This document shows, piece by piece, positions 38,218 through 50,973 of a DNA stretch of 64,000 nucleotides; positions within the stretch are counted from its first letter, which is position 1, and each line of letters begins with the position of its first letter. The position numbers and the translations under genes were made by a program. Source of the stretch: Lonicera japonica (Eukaryota; Streptophyta; Magnoliopsida; Dipsacales; Caprifoliaceae); the NCBI GenBank assembly GCA_021464415.1, contig CM038469.1:15230501-15294500 (forward strand), read 5' to 3'. Under the pieces are notes generated by a model. The model made no database searches, was not told the origin of the DNA, and saw nothing but the letters and a program-made list of their open reading frames with translations.

Positions 38218-41200
38218 ATCATATCTATAGTGAAACCATTTGCCTCTAAATCCTTCTTAATAGTTTTACCTATAGTTTTTCTCGGTCTTCCTCTGCCTCT
38301 AACAATTAGGCTTCCCTCCATATCATCAACTCTCCTTACCACGGCATCTACTGGTCTCCTCCCTACATGCCCAAACCATCTAAGTTGAGATTCAACCATC
38401 TTTTCTGTAATAGGTGCCACCCCAACTCCCTCTCTGATGGTATCATTCCTGATCCTATCTTTCCTATTTTTGCCACTCATCCATCTCAACATTCTCATCT
38501 CAGCTACATTAAGTTTATTCTCGTGTTGGCTTTTGACCGCCCAACACTCAGTCCCATACAACATCGCTGGTCTAACCGCAGTACGATAGAATTTTCCTTT
38601 TAACTTGAGTGGTACTTTTTTATCACATAACACACCCGAAGCTTTCCTCCATTTCAACCACCCTGCTTGAATCCGGTGGTTTACATAAAAATCTTCTTTA
38701 TTCCTTCACATATGGCCTACATCAATTTGAATTCGGTAATATTTAGCACCAATTCAAGTAGCCTTTTTTTTTCTCTCTCTCTCTCTCTCCATACATTTCA
38801 GTAACACAAGCAATCCTATATGCAAAAGAGTTCATATATGAATTTTCCATAATTTACAGCTAGTAGAACTCAAGGGCTTCAATAAATGTTCAATTTTTAC
38901 TTAATGTACAGCTCATAGGTAAATTATACAATTTTTTTGAGTTAGAATCCTAATGCTGAAGTGAGTCAATTTATACATATATAGTCATTTCGTTGACCAA
39001 TAAAGGGTGTAAAATTCTAAAACATAGTTCATTCACCCATTCAGATATTTCAAATCAACATCTTTTCCTTGAAATTTAAGCTTATGAAAAGTCAATATAT
39101 TCATCTCCCCTGCGTGAGAGGTTTCAACAGACAGACAGGTACAAATACTTGTTTCAGCAAAATCTTCAATAAAAGCTTGCTAATATTTAAATCCATATAT
39201 TAATCAGAATAGGAACCAAAAGTTTGAAGTGATAATCGATATGACAAACCTCTACAACCTTAAAATTGCAAAATGTAGATTCAAATGCATTCATCAGAAT
39301 GGGGGTGGTATTGTAAACAAATAAAAGTATAAATTCAAAAAAGGCACTTAATACACACGGAAAATGCCAATTGTTGGCTGGGGTACAAAACAAAGCCACA
39401 TAGCAAACAAATTTCCGTTAAATCAAGCTTTATCAATGCTTATTCTGTAGACATTTTTATTTCAGTGCGCCAAAGTTGGTCTTGAAAAATTATAGTATTT
39501 ACATTTCCACCCACATTCTCCAAATAGCTGCAAACAAATTCCAAAGATTCATACCATTTTACCACCATTGTGCCTCAAAGTCTTTTGAAGAAACAACCAC
39601 TCAATATTGGAAGGGCAGACCCAGTGCTCAACACATCAAACAGCGTATCTAGTGCCAAGATATCAGACATAACTAATTGTGCACAAGTCCCTCCCCTTAT
39701 GTTTTTTGCGCATAACACATAAATGTGAGAATCGGGGACAAAGCCTTAGTAGCTGTACACATGCAACAAATCATCCATATTGATCCTGTTAAGAGCCATA
39801 GATCCTACAGAAGCCTTGACTTTAATGTTGTTATTTTAGCATATTTACGACTCCTGGTTTACATACAACTTTAGTATGAGCTTTTTGTTAGTATACTATC
39901 TAACATTTCGTTTTTCCAGTGCGATGCAGTTGGCAAGGTCGCCGATATAATTCAGATTCCAGCTTTTTTATGCCGACAGGTTAGATTAATGATTTATCGT
40001 TGTTTCTAATGACCCTAATGTTCACTACTTTCCTTCCCTCAGTAGATTTTAGGCAGAGTATTTAATTAATAGATTTTTTCTTCCGCAATGATAGACAGAT
40101 CTCCTAGTTGCAGCTGCCAAGACAGGAAAAATTATCAATATTAAGAAAGGGCAATTTTGTGCTCCTTCTGTAAGTGAATTTTGTTTATCGGTTTATCCCC
40201 TCTATCGGTGTGATAACTGGCTTTAGTATAGTAGCACATTTCTTTCTGGTACGATGTCATGATCAATAATATTTCCAGGTCATGGTAAATTCTGCCGAGA
40301 AGGTTAGATTGGCCGAAATCAAAATGTTATGGTTTGTGAGAGAGGAACTATGTTTGGCTATAGTAAGACATCTTAAATTTCATATCTTCAAATAAATCCA
40401 TTAAGGTATATAATAGTTCGTTTAGTATAGTAGGCAAGTAGCACATCTTAACTTTCTCTCATTTTGTACTTCACTTTTATGTAGATGATTTGATTGTTGA
40501 TCCACGCAACTTTGAATGGATGAGGGAAGCAAATTGTCCAATTGTAAGCAGATTAGTTATCATTCTTCATCTTATAATGTGCTATGCTTTTTGCAAAGCA
40601 ATCGTGTTCTTATCGTATTATTTTGCTTCATGGAGCTTAATCTTGCATATTATTTTCTCATTGTTCTGATCATAATATATACAGGTAGCGGATGTCACAC
40701 ACTCATTACAACAACCTGCTGGGAAAAAGGTCCAAATCATCATATGATCATGTTTGAGAATTACACCCTCAGAAAAAGCTGGAAATGTTTTTGCTATATC
40801 AATTTTTTTTAATAAAGTTTCTTGCCGCACATTTTTTTTAGATAAAGGAATGCTGCTTTTTTTTTTTTTTTTTGATACAGTTGGAAGGTGGGGGAGTTGC
40901 CAGTGGAGGTCTTCGTGAATTGATACCTTGCATTGCGAGGACAGCTGTTGCTGTTGGAGTGGATGGAATTTTTATGGAGGTATATATTCAGAAAAATGCT
41001 GTGACTGATATTTTCTGGTGTCTGCCTCTCTCCAAGACTTAAGGATTGCTTTTACATTGCTTTTACACAATTATGAACAGATGGGTAATTTAATATTGAT
41101 AAAATGATACAAGAAACTAGTAAAGTTAAACAATAATAGAGAAGATGTTTGAGACTGTGATTACCAGAAACTAATTGCAACACAGTGTACTAATAAAACA

Positions 41201-41730
41201 AATGACGAAGGATACGAATGTTCCAACTTGCAATTTGACTCTGCTGAATTAGACATTGGCCATAATTTTTTACTGATTGTATAATGGTGGTATTTTTCTC
41301 AGTTTACAGTGGGAAATCTGTCTTTTTCTTATTTTGATCAAATTCAGAATAGGAGGCTTGATATATGTTTTTATTATTCTTTTTGTATATTCCTATTGTA
41401 TGTTCTTCGCTTTATTTTGTCTTTTTTATTTTTTGGAAAAAAAAGAAGGTCCAAGTCTCCTACTTGTTACAACCTACAAGAGAAAGAGGGGGAGGAGAGT
41501 TGGTGAAACATATTTTCCTAAAAAGCGCCATGTGGATGTCGAGAGGCAGGAGGAGGTCTAGTGTCAAGAGCGCTTAGGTGGGGACTAGACAGCATAATAT
41601 TTATTTATTTTAAGAGTATGATACTACAAAAATCTAACACTTCTAGAATGACATTAATAGCTAATTATTTGATAATTTTTCTTAATTAAAAAGCATGAAA
41701 AATAAATTTCAGAACAAAAAGGATTGTGAA

Positions 41731-41886
41731 TTCTGCCAATCCTGCAGAATTGCCATCTCGCCAGCCCCAGCGGTCACATCCTAGTGTCCTGGTGCCCTAG
41801 GCTAGAATTTTTAGAACACTAGTGAAACTTGAACCTGGGTGCTCCAGGATTCGGGTGAGTGCTTTACTAGTTGAGCTAACCCACTC
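41731..41886 (-). mobile_element. tRNA-derived SINE in KDSA copy B
   Basis: Duplicate of the unit at 24678-24833 with a few substitutions. Confidence 0.5.
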
Positions 41887-42599
41887 ATTAAACAAAATTT
41901 TCTTAGCCTTATTCTTTATAATTCCTTTTATTGAAGTAATTGAGTGTCGTAGTTATATCTTAAATATTCACTTATGACCATTATATTATTATACTTGAAT
42001 GACCCTTTTAAGTGAAGATTCTTCAAACTTTACTCGGTGATTTTCTATCATATTGCCTTCTTATCAACCATAAATTTTCTGTTAGATTTAAATTTCTTTG
42101 TCCCATTAAATAATTTTGGGTTTTCTTGTTCATTGTTGATAGAGGGACCTTCATTCCCCATTTAATTTTTTCCCTCTCTTTTATCCTTCTAAGAGCACTT
42201 CCGTGGATTCTTTTAGGTGCATGATGATCCTCTAAATGCTCCAGTGGACGGTCCAACCCAATGGGTATGTTTCATTACACTGAATGAAATTCGTAGGTTA
42301 TTTAATTGCATAATGCTGTAATTGACTTAGCTGTCTAATTTGTGAAAGCAGCCTCTGCGCCATTTGGAGGAACTCCTAGTAGAGCTTGTGGCAATAGCTG
42401 TAAGTCATTCTGAGAACGTGTTATTATACTTAATGACACAGTTATTTTGTTTCACAGGATGCCCGATTGCACCTATTTTGTAAGATTTAGATGGTGAAAA
42501 TATATGTTGACACATTTAATAGTGGGGTGGGATATTGGCCCCTTTGCATGTGCATTGTGCTATTAATCTTTGTCTGAGTTTTCTCATACTACACGTTAG

Positions 42600-42773
42600 C
42601 AGGGGCGGATTTGGCATGGTGCCACCCGAAAAGATTTTTTTTTTCTTTTTTACTCTATATATACACATTGTGAACTCAAGTGGTTAAGTGAGTGCCCCAC
42701 CAATTTTTCAAGAAGTGCTTGTTAAGATAAATAAGTGCCCCACCTTTAACAAAATTCTGGCTCTGCCCGTTCT
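42600..42773. mobile_element. Small hAT-like MITE in KDSA copy B
   Basis: Duplicate of 25546-25735 with a deletion of about 17 bp near its left end ('ggcatggtgccacccg'). Confidence 0.4.
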
Positions 42774-43088
42774 CATTAGTGTTCCTTGTTTAAGTGATGA
42801 CCTTTCTTAAAGGGGGCTTGTTTAAGTGATGACCTTTCTTAAAGGGGGATGCTATTGCCATCTTAGCTGAAATGGCTACTGTCAAAGTAATTGGTGCATT
42901 AAGTTGTTGTACATTACACTATAAGCACATTGCATTGTTCTGGCAGAAGCCATATCTGCTTTGGCAATAAGCACCATTCTTCATTAATCTTCTGACATAT
43001 TTATTCTTTTCCAAATTTTTATTTGTTAAAGAGGGTTAGCAAGGGGAGGCAACAGTTCAAGATTGATCTCACTCCACTATGTGATTAG

Positions 43089-46042
43089 GAAGACTTGGGG
43101 ACTTCTCCTTGGTAAGCAAGTGAAAACTACTGAACTTTTGAGAATTTTCTTTTCTCCATTGATTGAAGCAATTCTATGAGATGTGAACATGTAATTTACA
43201 TTGACACGCTGTGGTTTGGTCGACTTAGTGCGGTATATGTGCCTCCCATCATGTTCGACTCTTTTAGAAGCTATTGCTGCTCGGAAATTAGTTTCCTACA
43301 CACATTTGCTCTCTCAATTTATTGTGAGATGTGGGTAGGTGTTTAAAAGCTCTACTTTTTTTTTTATTTGATTGGAAGTTTGAAACTAAACATCGAGTTC
43401 TTTAATGACCCTACTGAAATAAATTTATGGTTCCAACATTAACTACTGATTATTGAATGTGGATTGTAAAAGCATCCAGTGGAGATATATATGAAGGGAA
43501 AAATGCTAATTTTACCATTCATATGCTTTTGGAACATAGGGAGAAATTTGCCAAGGGAAAGACCCCGAAAGGGACATATGCCGACGGGATTTTTTTTTTT
43601 TTTTTTTTTTTGGGGGTGGGGGGGGGGGGGGGGGGGTTTGTGCAAAATGAGTGCTTCCATTTTTTCTTTTTCAAAATTAAGAGGAGGTGGTGGTGGTTGG
43701 GGGAATAGCTACTAAATGTATATTTTATAATTTTATAGGGAAAGTTTTACATTAAAAGGCCAAATATTAAAAATTAAAGGGGGCATTTGCACCCTCAGCC
43801 AAAGCATGCATCTCGTTGAACGGGCAAGAAGGCATATTTATTTAAAATAATCAATTAGTGAAACTTATTAGGTTTATTAATCTATTACCTTTATTATCTT
43901 TCTCATGTTGTTGGAGGTGATAGTGAAGGGTTTGATTGTGGATAAGAGGGAAAATTGTGACAATAATTAAGTGATTCTGATATGCCTATTTAGGCATGGT
44001 TCATGGTCCACTTACAGTCTGTCCCTAATAAAGCTAGATCTTGAGAAACAGCAAAAGCATTTATAATTGGTTGGTTATATGTATATATTCTCCTGTAACC
44101 AAAAAAAAATATGTATATATTCTCCCTCTTGCCGTCTGTCGCTAATTAAGAGTTTATATTTAATTTTTATATTATTTAAGAATATGTTGATTTTATCACA
44201 ATCAATGATTTAAAACAAAATTAGTTTCCTATTGTGAGTTTTGTATGTTGATTATGTTTTGAAAACGTAATTGGGCTCTTAATTTGAAAAATCGAGAAAA
44301 AGCAGTGAACTCTTAATGAAGGACCGATGGAGTATTTGTTGTTTGGCCAACTTAAGTACCCTTGTTTTAAATTGAAAGTACCACTTTCTTTTTCGTGATG
44401 TTTGAAAATGATAAATTCAATTCTTTTTAGTATATAATTAAAGTAGCAAATCTCACGATAGAAAGTGATCGAGTTGTATCTTTGGTATTGGTTAGGTAGA
44501 AGCTATGGTTTTGTTAAATAGTATTAAAATCAAAGTTAGACTTTACATTGTAGTCTGACAGTAATTTTGATCATACCAATAGTTGGAGGAGGTCCAAATT
44601 TAAAGATGGGTGGGTTTTTCGCCTTTTAAGGTTATATTTGATAGCAACGTTGAAAATGAAAAGAAAAACAATTAATTTAAGTAAGCAAATAGAAAATAAG
44701 TTGAGAGATGTGGTAAGATTAACTCATGATTTTTAGTTCTTCTACATAAATTTTTTTTTTAGGTGGTGATGGATATTTTTTTTTTACGAAACATAAAAAA
44801 GAATGGAGGACAAGCACTCACAAAATTGAGTATAAGATGGAGAGTGTCTCACAACATGATTCAATTTATTTTTAATATTATAACTTTAATAAATTGTTTT
44901 TCTTTTTATTTTTTATATTGTTATCAAACGGAGCCTAAAAATTTGATAATTATTTGTTAAATCAATATTTGATCTCCACCAAATGAAGAAAACAAATAAA
45001 TGTATACGATAAACTTGAATATGTGATATCTAATAATGTCATGGTAAAATGAATAGTGCAATGGGAGTGGTTAAGAGTGGTATGACTCTTAACATGGATA
45101 GAGGTTGTGGGGGGGGGGGGGGAGGTGTTGTCTGTGTTTTGTCAATCAATTAATGTTCGAAATTATTTGCACTTCAACAGTAGTGTATGTAACCTTTTCA
45201 ACTCACTAAAGTGTAAAATACATCGCCTGCTTTTTCTCTCTTTAACTTTCTTATTAAACATTTATACGTCATAACTTCAAATCCAGAACTCATTTTAATA
45301 AAAAATTATATATTTGAAACTTATCTGTCGAGATTCATAAAAAGAGATTTATTGTTGAGTGTAATTATGTGGCAAAAAAAAAAAAATACAAGAAACAAAA
45401 TACTACACGCAATGACATCTTCTATAAACGTATCCTGTTATTTTGAATTTACACAATGGTTTAGAAAGTAATTTGTTGGAAAGCAACGTTTAGACGTGTA
45501 TACTCTGTGTATAGATGATATAAAACAACCGGAAGTTCTTTAATCATCAAGTTAAGAGTATGCTATTTGATGTTCACGCATTCTAACAAAGTATTAAATT
45601 TCCACATAATGAGTGAACCATTGTAAAATTCATGTATTGCATTTAGATTTGGTAAATTGCTTATGTCCTGAGAAGCAAAACTTAACTTGAGAGGAGTATT
45701 GATTCGTGTGCTTACAATTGAAAATAAGTTGTGATGTGCTATCCTAATAACATGAATCTATTTAAAATAAAATCAAATGGTAAATGTAACTTTTGTTTTG
45801 AAACTTACATATTGAATTAAGATATAATAAATTATGTCATATGTTATTCATGTCACATCCATAAATAAATATAATAGTAACTAGTTTACAACTCGTCCAA
45901 AGGCATTATTCACTAAAATGTGTCTTGTATTCTCAACCCCCCTTCATTATGTAGATAATATGTACTATACGTGATTTTCACATTCTAGTGCAAAATATTT
46001 TCCTTTTATCAACTCGTATGAGTCAACTCAAATTTTAGTATT
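43089..46042. other. Spacer between KDSA and AAE (copy B)
   Basis: As 26021-28935, with a MITE at 44629-44935 and the T/G tracts at 43590-43636. Copy-specific changes include a 20-bp difference at about 43444 and a small duplication with A-rich filler at about 44094-44118. No gene. Confidence 0.6.
44629..44935. mobile_element. MITE, family 1 (copy B)
   Basis: Duplicate of 27524-27830, same ends. Confidence 0.6.
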
Positions 46043-47918
46043 CTACATGATGCAATTCCTTGATGATCCCATAGCTTTTGCCATTTCCCTTAGCACAAAC
46101 TTTTGAATCTTCCCGGTTGAAGTCTTAGGAAGTTCTTCCACAAACACCAGTGTCTTAGGCACCATGTATCGCGGCAACTTATCTCTGCAAAAATCAATCA
46201 ACTCTTGTTCCATCACCTTTTGTGTTAATTGAGGCTTTAAACTCACAAAAGCACGGCGTCTCCCCCCAAAACTCATCAGGCCGTGCCACCACCGCAGCCT
46301 CATTAACATCCGGATGCGAGTACAACACTGACTCAACCTCCACACTACTCAAATTCTCACCGCCACTTATAATCACATCCTTTGACCTATCTTTTATCTC
46401 CAGGTATCCATCTCGGTGCATCACACCAATGTCGCCAGTGTAAAACCACCCATTATCTCTCATACACTTGGTTGTCTCCTCGGAGTCTTTAAGATAGCCG
46501 AGCATTATTGACCCACCCCTCAGAACGACTTCTCCTAGAGTCAACCCATCCCGAATCACACTCACACCTGATTCAGGGTCCACGACATCCACCTTACTCA
46601 ACCCAAGAGTCCTCACTCCTTGTCTGGCTTTTAGCCTTGCTCGCTCCCTCGCCGGCAAATTGGTCCACTTTGGCTTAAACGCGCATGTCACCACCAGCCC
46701 GCCAGTCTCAGTCAACCCATACCCGTGACTCACAACAAAACCTAGGGACTCAGTCCGGTATAGCACCGCCTCTGGTGGTGGAGCTCCGGCAGTTAAAATA
46801 TTGACTGGCTTACGAAGTGGTTTGGCGTCTGGATAATTTGACAACATGTTGAGCACCACAGGTGCTCCACACATATGGGTCACATCGTTTTTAGCTATGG
46901 CCGAATAGATAATTGGTGCGTCGATCTTACGAAGGCATATGTTTGTGCCGCCGAGGGCAGCGATCCCCCATGTGTAGGTCCACCCATTAGCATGGAACAT
47001 CGGCAAGGTCCATAAGTATACGGGCTGTTTCGATACGGACCAATTGAGTAAAGAATCAACGGTCAAGATGAACATCCCGCGGTGACTATGGACCACCCCC
47101 TTCGGGGCTGACGTCGTTCCCGAGGTGTAGTTCAAAACCATTGGGTCCCACTCACTCTCTGGTGGGACCCAATTGAACTCTGGATCACCGCTCTCTACTA
47201 GGCTCTCATAAGAGCAATGGAAATCTACGGTTGTGGAGAGTGGTGATCCATCTTCCGTGATGAGGACAAGAAGTGGGGGCTGCCAGTCAGGCCCCATCAT
47301 AGAAATGGCCTCAGTAACTACCGAAGCCCACTGGTAATCGACGAAGACAAGCTTTGATTCACTGTGTTGCAAGAGCACGGACAATGTATGCGCATCAAGG
47401 CGAGTGTTTATGTTGTTGAGTATGGCACCAGCCATCGGCACGGAGAATTGGAGCTCGTACATGGCTGGAATATTCGGAGCTATTACGGATACCACGTGGC
47501 CTCTTGTGATCCCTAGATTAGAGATTGATGAAGCCAGCTTGAGGCATCGATGGTGAGTATCAGACCACATGTATGTCACATCTTTGTACACGATGGAAGG
47601 ACAATTGCCGTATACGATGGCTGATCTTTCTAAGAAGCCTATTGGAGTGAGTGGGCTCGAATTTGCTGCACTTGGCCCCATTGGATCCAATTGCGCTCTA
47701 GGCTTGTTTTCATGTATATAATCAAGCGTTTTGTGTTGTTTCTGTTTGGTGGGTTGATGGAAAAATGGAGATTTTGATGTTGCATTCATGTTCTTTAGGA
47801 CAATGGTGGCTGTTTTGGTGGTGATAGAAGAAGAGTGTTTAAAGAATCCACGGTGGAGAAATCTTAAAGAAATGGGATGGAATGAACTTGGGGCTATTGC
47901 TCTTTGTAAATCCATCAT
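46043..47918 (-). pseudogene. Acyl-activating enzyme gene, copy B, frameshifted
   Basis: Same gene as 28936-30813 but two bases shorter: 'agcacacggcgtc' of copy A is 'agcacggcgtc' at about 46251. Reading from the ATG at 47918 the frame is lost after the segment WGETPC (residue 556) and stops at 46194, 574 residues. The C-terminal lid part with [10 protein letters not shown], including the catalytic Lys, is now out of frame (46043-46250), so adenylation should be abolished or badly impaired. There are also several amino-acid changes against copy A, for example Thr/Met near residue 44, Lys/Thr 64, Ala/Ser 130, Val/Leu 285, Ile/Leu 375 and Thr-Gln/Ile-Arg near 455. The ATP loop and hinge remain. 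Confidence 0.88.
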
Positions 47919-48767
47919 CTGGTTGTATCAAGAGTGATGCTTGTTGAAACAAAGGGTTATGTGTATTTAAGTACAAGTAGGTATGGTCTGAAACTCCAAA
48001 GAATACACACATATACAGTCATGCTCTATAAAGAATTTTACTCTTTAGTTTACAGCAAACTTCTAGTTTTAAGGGGTAAACGGTTGAAATTTCATTAACC
48101 ATGAAAAGACCGTCTATTTCAAGAGTTGAACAGACAATTTTTTTCATAAAATTTGGTAGAAATAATTTTTAAATTAAGTAGGTCATCTTCACAAAATTTC
48201 ATTAAAAAATTCAATTTGAAAGTGGGTGTAGTGAAAATTGATATATGTATTTAATTAGGGTCATTGAAATTTTAAATGATCTTCTCATTATATAGAATCT
48301 TTTGATAAAATTTGGTGAAGATGTTTTTTTTTTATTATAGAAATTATCTACACTAAGTTTCATGAAATATTTAAAGCCGGCCTATATATACGTTACTTTC
48401 TTTCACTTAAACTATGAGCCTTTATTTGAATATTAAATTTAGTTTTTTTACTTTAAAAATAATAAACTTAATGAAAATATCTCTTGGAATTAATTATCCT
48501 ATACACGGAGTTAAAAGAGTTGGTTTATACAACTAATATTAATTATATATTTATTTTTGGACTTCTTGAAATAGAAACTAGGACGGTGGACCTTTTTTGG
48601 GGTAACATTAACAACACGGATGGCACCATATTTCCATTACCATAAATAGAAAATGTAATCACGTTTAGGCTTCACGTGATGACTTGTCCCACTTGGTATA
48701 TTCTCGTATTTTTTAATTACCTGTAGTGTATCATCACCTAATTATATGGGTAAGTTGATTTCGCTAC

Positions 48768-49385
48768 GGGTGTGTTTGATTGCAATTATAAAATTTGTAT
48801 GGAAAGAAAATAAGTTTTGGACAATTCAATTGCTTAAAATTAAATTGCATGAAAAATGTCAATTAAATGTGTTTGATTGCTTTAATTTTTTACCTAAAAA
48901 ATATTGTACTTTTTTATCTTTTAGTGTTTGATAGATTTTATATGAAAATTGTAACTTTTTTCAACTTTTGTTTTTTGATAGCTATTATTTTCCATAAAAC
49001 TCCTACATTTTCTACATAGAATTTAAGATATGTTAAAATAAAATAAAATTATACTATAATAATAAGAAATATAATATATAGCAGTGATAAATAAATATGT
49101 CCTCTAAGTTAAATATCATAAAACCTCATCTTTTTGAGAAATATAATATATAAAAGGGGATAAAGTCATAAAGTTGAATTTGTTTAAGAATACGTGCTAT
49201 TACTTAGAAAATAAAATCTCCTTCGCCTTATGAAAATATTAGTTTTTGGAGGAAAATAACATCACATCACTTAAAAGTGAAAAGTGAACTGCTTAAAAAA
49301 TAAGGTCAATCAAATACACCAGAAGTAGAAACTTTGGTGGAAAAGCTCCATTTTATATGAAAAATAATATAAATCAAAAACACCC
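48768..49385. mobile_element. Probable non-autonomous DNA transposon (copy B)
   Basis: Duplicate of 31663-32280, the same length and ends. Confidence 0.45.
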
Positions 49386-49600
49386 GGTGTTTTCTATCTC
49401 AAATAATTCACAAGTTAATTTTTTTGTTTTCCATTAAAATAATTCATTAGAAATTTATTTAATGATTTAATAAAATTCAAGAGGACCAATCAAATTCGTC
49501 CTAAAAGAATTAAATACTATAAATATTAAGAAATTAAGATTTTAAAAGGGATTGATCACCTGTTGTTTTCTCACTAGCAAGTGGGCTTTCAATGTCACAT

Positions 49601-49802
49601 GGTTGCAATTAGGAGCATTTTCTCAAAGGTCATTCCAATAAGTGCCAATGGGAACCCCTTCTAACATCAACTACCCCCCCCCCCCCCCCCCCCCCCAACC
49701 TAAACCCATTTTTGCTAGGTTGTTTCTGGGACCTTTTGCACACATCGGTTGCAATTAGGAGCATTAATTTTCTCAAAGGCCATTCCAATAAGTGCCAATG
49801 GG

Positions 49803-49840
<38 letters not shown>

Positions 49841-49893
49841 CCTAAACCCATTTTTGCTAGGTTGTTTCTTGGGACTCTTTTGCACACATCGGT
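49601..49893. repeat. Local tandem duplication with poly-C tracts (copy B only)
   Basis: A unit of about 146 bp beginning 'ggttgcaattaggagcatt' occurs at 49601 and 49747; each holds a C tract (49674-49696 and 49805-49838) followed by 'aacctaaacccatttttgc'. Copy A has one unit. The second unit has lost the 'cttctaacatcaacta' segment before the C tract. Confidence 0.85.
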
Positions 49894-50583
49894 TCTGCTT
49901 GATAATAATATAAAAAAACAAAAAAGAAAAATAACTAATTTGGATAAGAAGATGGAGAATAAGCCGATGGATGTGCTGAGATTAAGGGGTCGTTTGTTTT
50001 TTTAACTTTTGAATGTTGAATACTAAATGTTGAATTATGAATGCTTAATGCTGAATGGAACTTTTGAAAAATGTGTTTGATTATAATTAGTTTTGAATGC
50101 TGAATTCACAGCATGTTACAATTTTACCCTTATTAGTGTTTTATTAATCAATGTTTAATAACTCAAAATAATAGGGTTACCAATGGAATAAAATTTCATT
50201 AAAGTTAAATTAAACATTTAGTGCATAAATTACCTCTTAATACTTAATGTTGAATTTTTAATATAATTCAGCATTAAGAGGTAAGAAAACAAATACCAAT
50301 TATACCTCTTATTGTTGAATAGACTTCCATTCAACATTAAGAGGTAAAAACAAACACCACCTAACTCTTCTTTTTTGGCTTCTTCAATGGAAAAAAATTT
50401 CTTTGGGTGGTGGTAAAGTTTTTTTTTTTTTTTACAAAATATAAAGAAGGATGAATAACATATACTCACAAAAATGAGTATGAGATGGAAAGCATATCAT
50501 TACATCCCTCAACTTATTTTATATCTTCTCACTCAAATTAGTTATTTTTCTTTTTATTTTCCATGTTGCTATCAAACTGAACC
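49891..50583. mobile_element. MITE, family 1, split by a Tourist-like MITE (copy B)
   Basis: Duplicate of 32653-33325. Confidence 0.6.
49986..50361 (+). mobile_element. Tourist-like MITE nested in a MITE (copy B)
   Basis: Duplicate of 32748-33107, flanked by TAA (49983-49985, 50362-50364). It has 16 bp that copy A lacks ('aataatagggttacca' near 50167); related sequence is present in the old copy at 16162-16600, so copy A appears to have lost it. Confidence 0.75.
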
Positions 50584-50973
50584 TTCAAACATTTTATTAT
50601 TTAGGATGTTAATTTTCATTGCTTATACCGAGTCAAAATATTTAAAGTTAATCTTTATGTTACATTGGATCAATTGTCTTAGTACCTTAAAAAAGCGTAA
50701 TTGTAAAGGGATACATGATTATAGCTTAAAGAAGTTATTTAAATGTTACGGTATTAAAGCACTAATCAATGTATAAAATGATAGGAGTATAGTAAGTCCC
50801 TCTAAAATTGTAGAGGGATACATGATTTTATGTTGCCAAAGTAATTATATCTTTGTTAGAGTATATTATTACTTTAAGAAGTTGTATTGTATACTTTTAA
50901 TTCCGTAAATTGATTTGACAACAATCACATGCAAATGTTTTGGCAATAGTAGCCGGCCCTTGTGATATATATA

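Larger units (their letters stand above)
37312..38683 (-). mobile_element. RTE-type LINE, 5'-truncated, in the intron of KDSA copy B
   Basis: The minus strand from 38657 reads the last part of an RTE-clade reverse transcriptase protein: SGVLCDKKVPLKLKGKFYRT, RPAMLYGTECWAVK, EMRMLRWM, LRWFGHVGRRPVDAVVRR and RGRGRPRKT, and after the nested hAT element WRRLIHVADPT followed by a stop. The left end is a (TTG)n-type tail on the minus strand (ACAACAA at 37312-37330), as usual for plant RTE elements. About 560 bp of LINE sequence remain, so it was truncated on insertion. Copy A has the unoccupied site at 21638-21644; there 'gttct' stands where the LINE is, so the insertion removed about five bases and made no target duplication. 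Confidence 0.85.

Noticed and set aside
38091..38657. A 188-codon minus-strand frame as one gene
   Set aside because: It reads from the LINE protein across the border into the nested hAT element; the last part is not protein-coding sequence of either.
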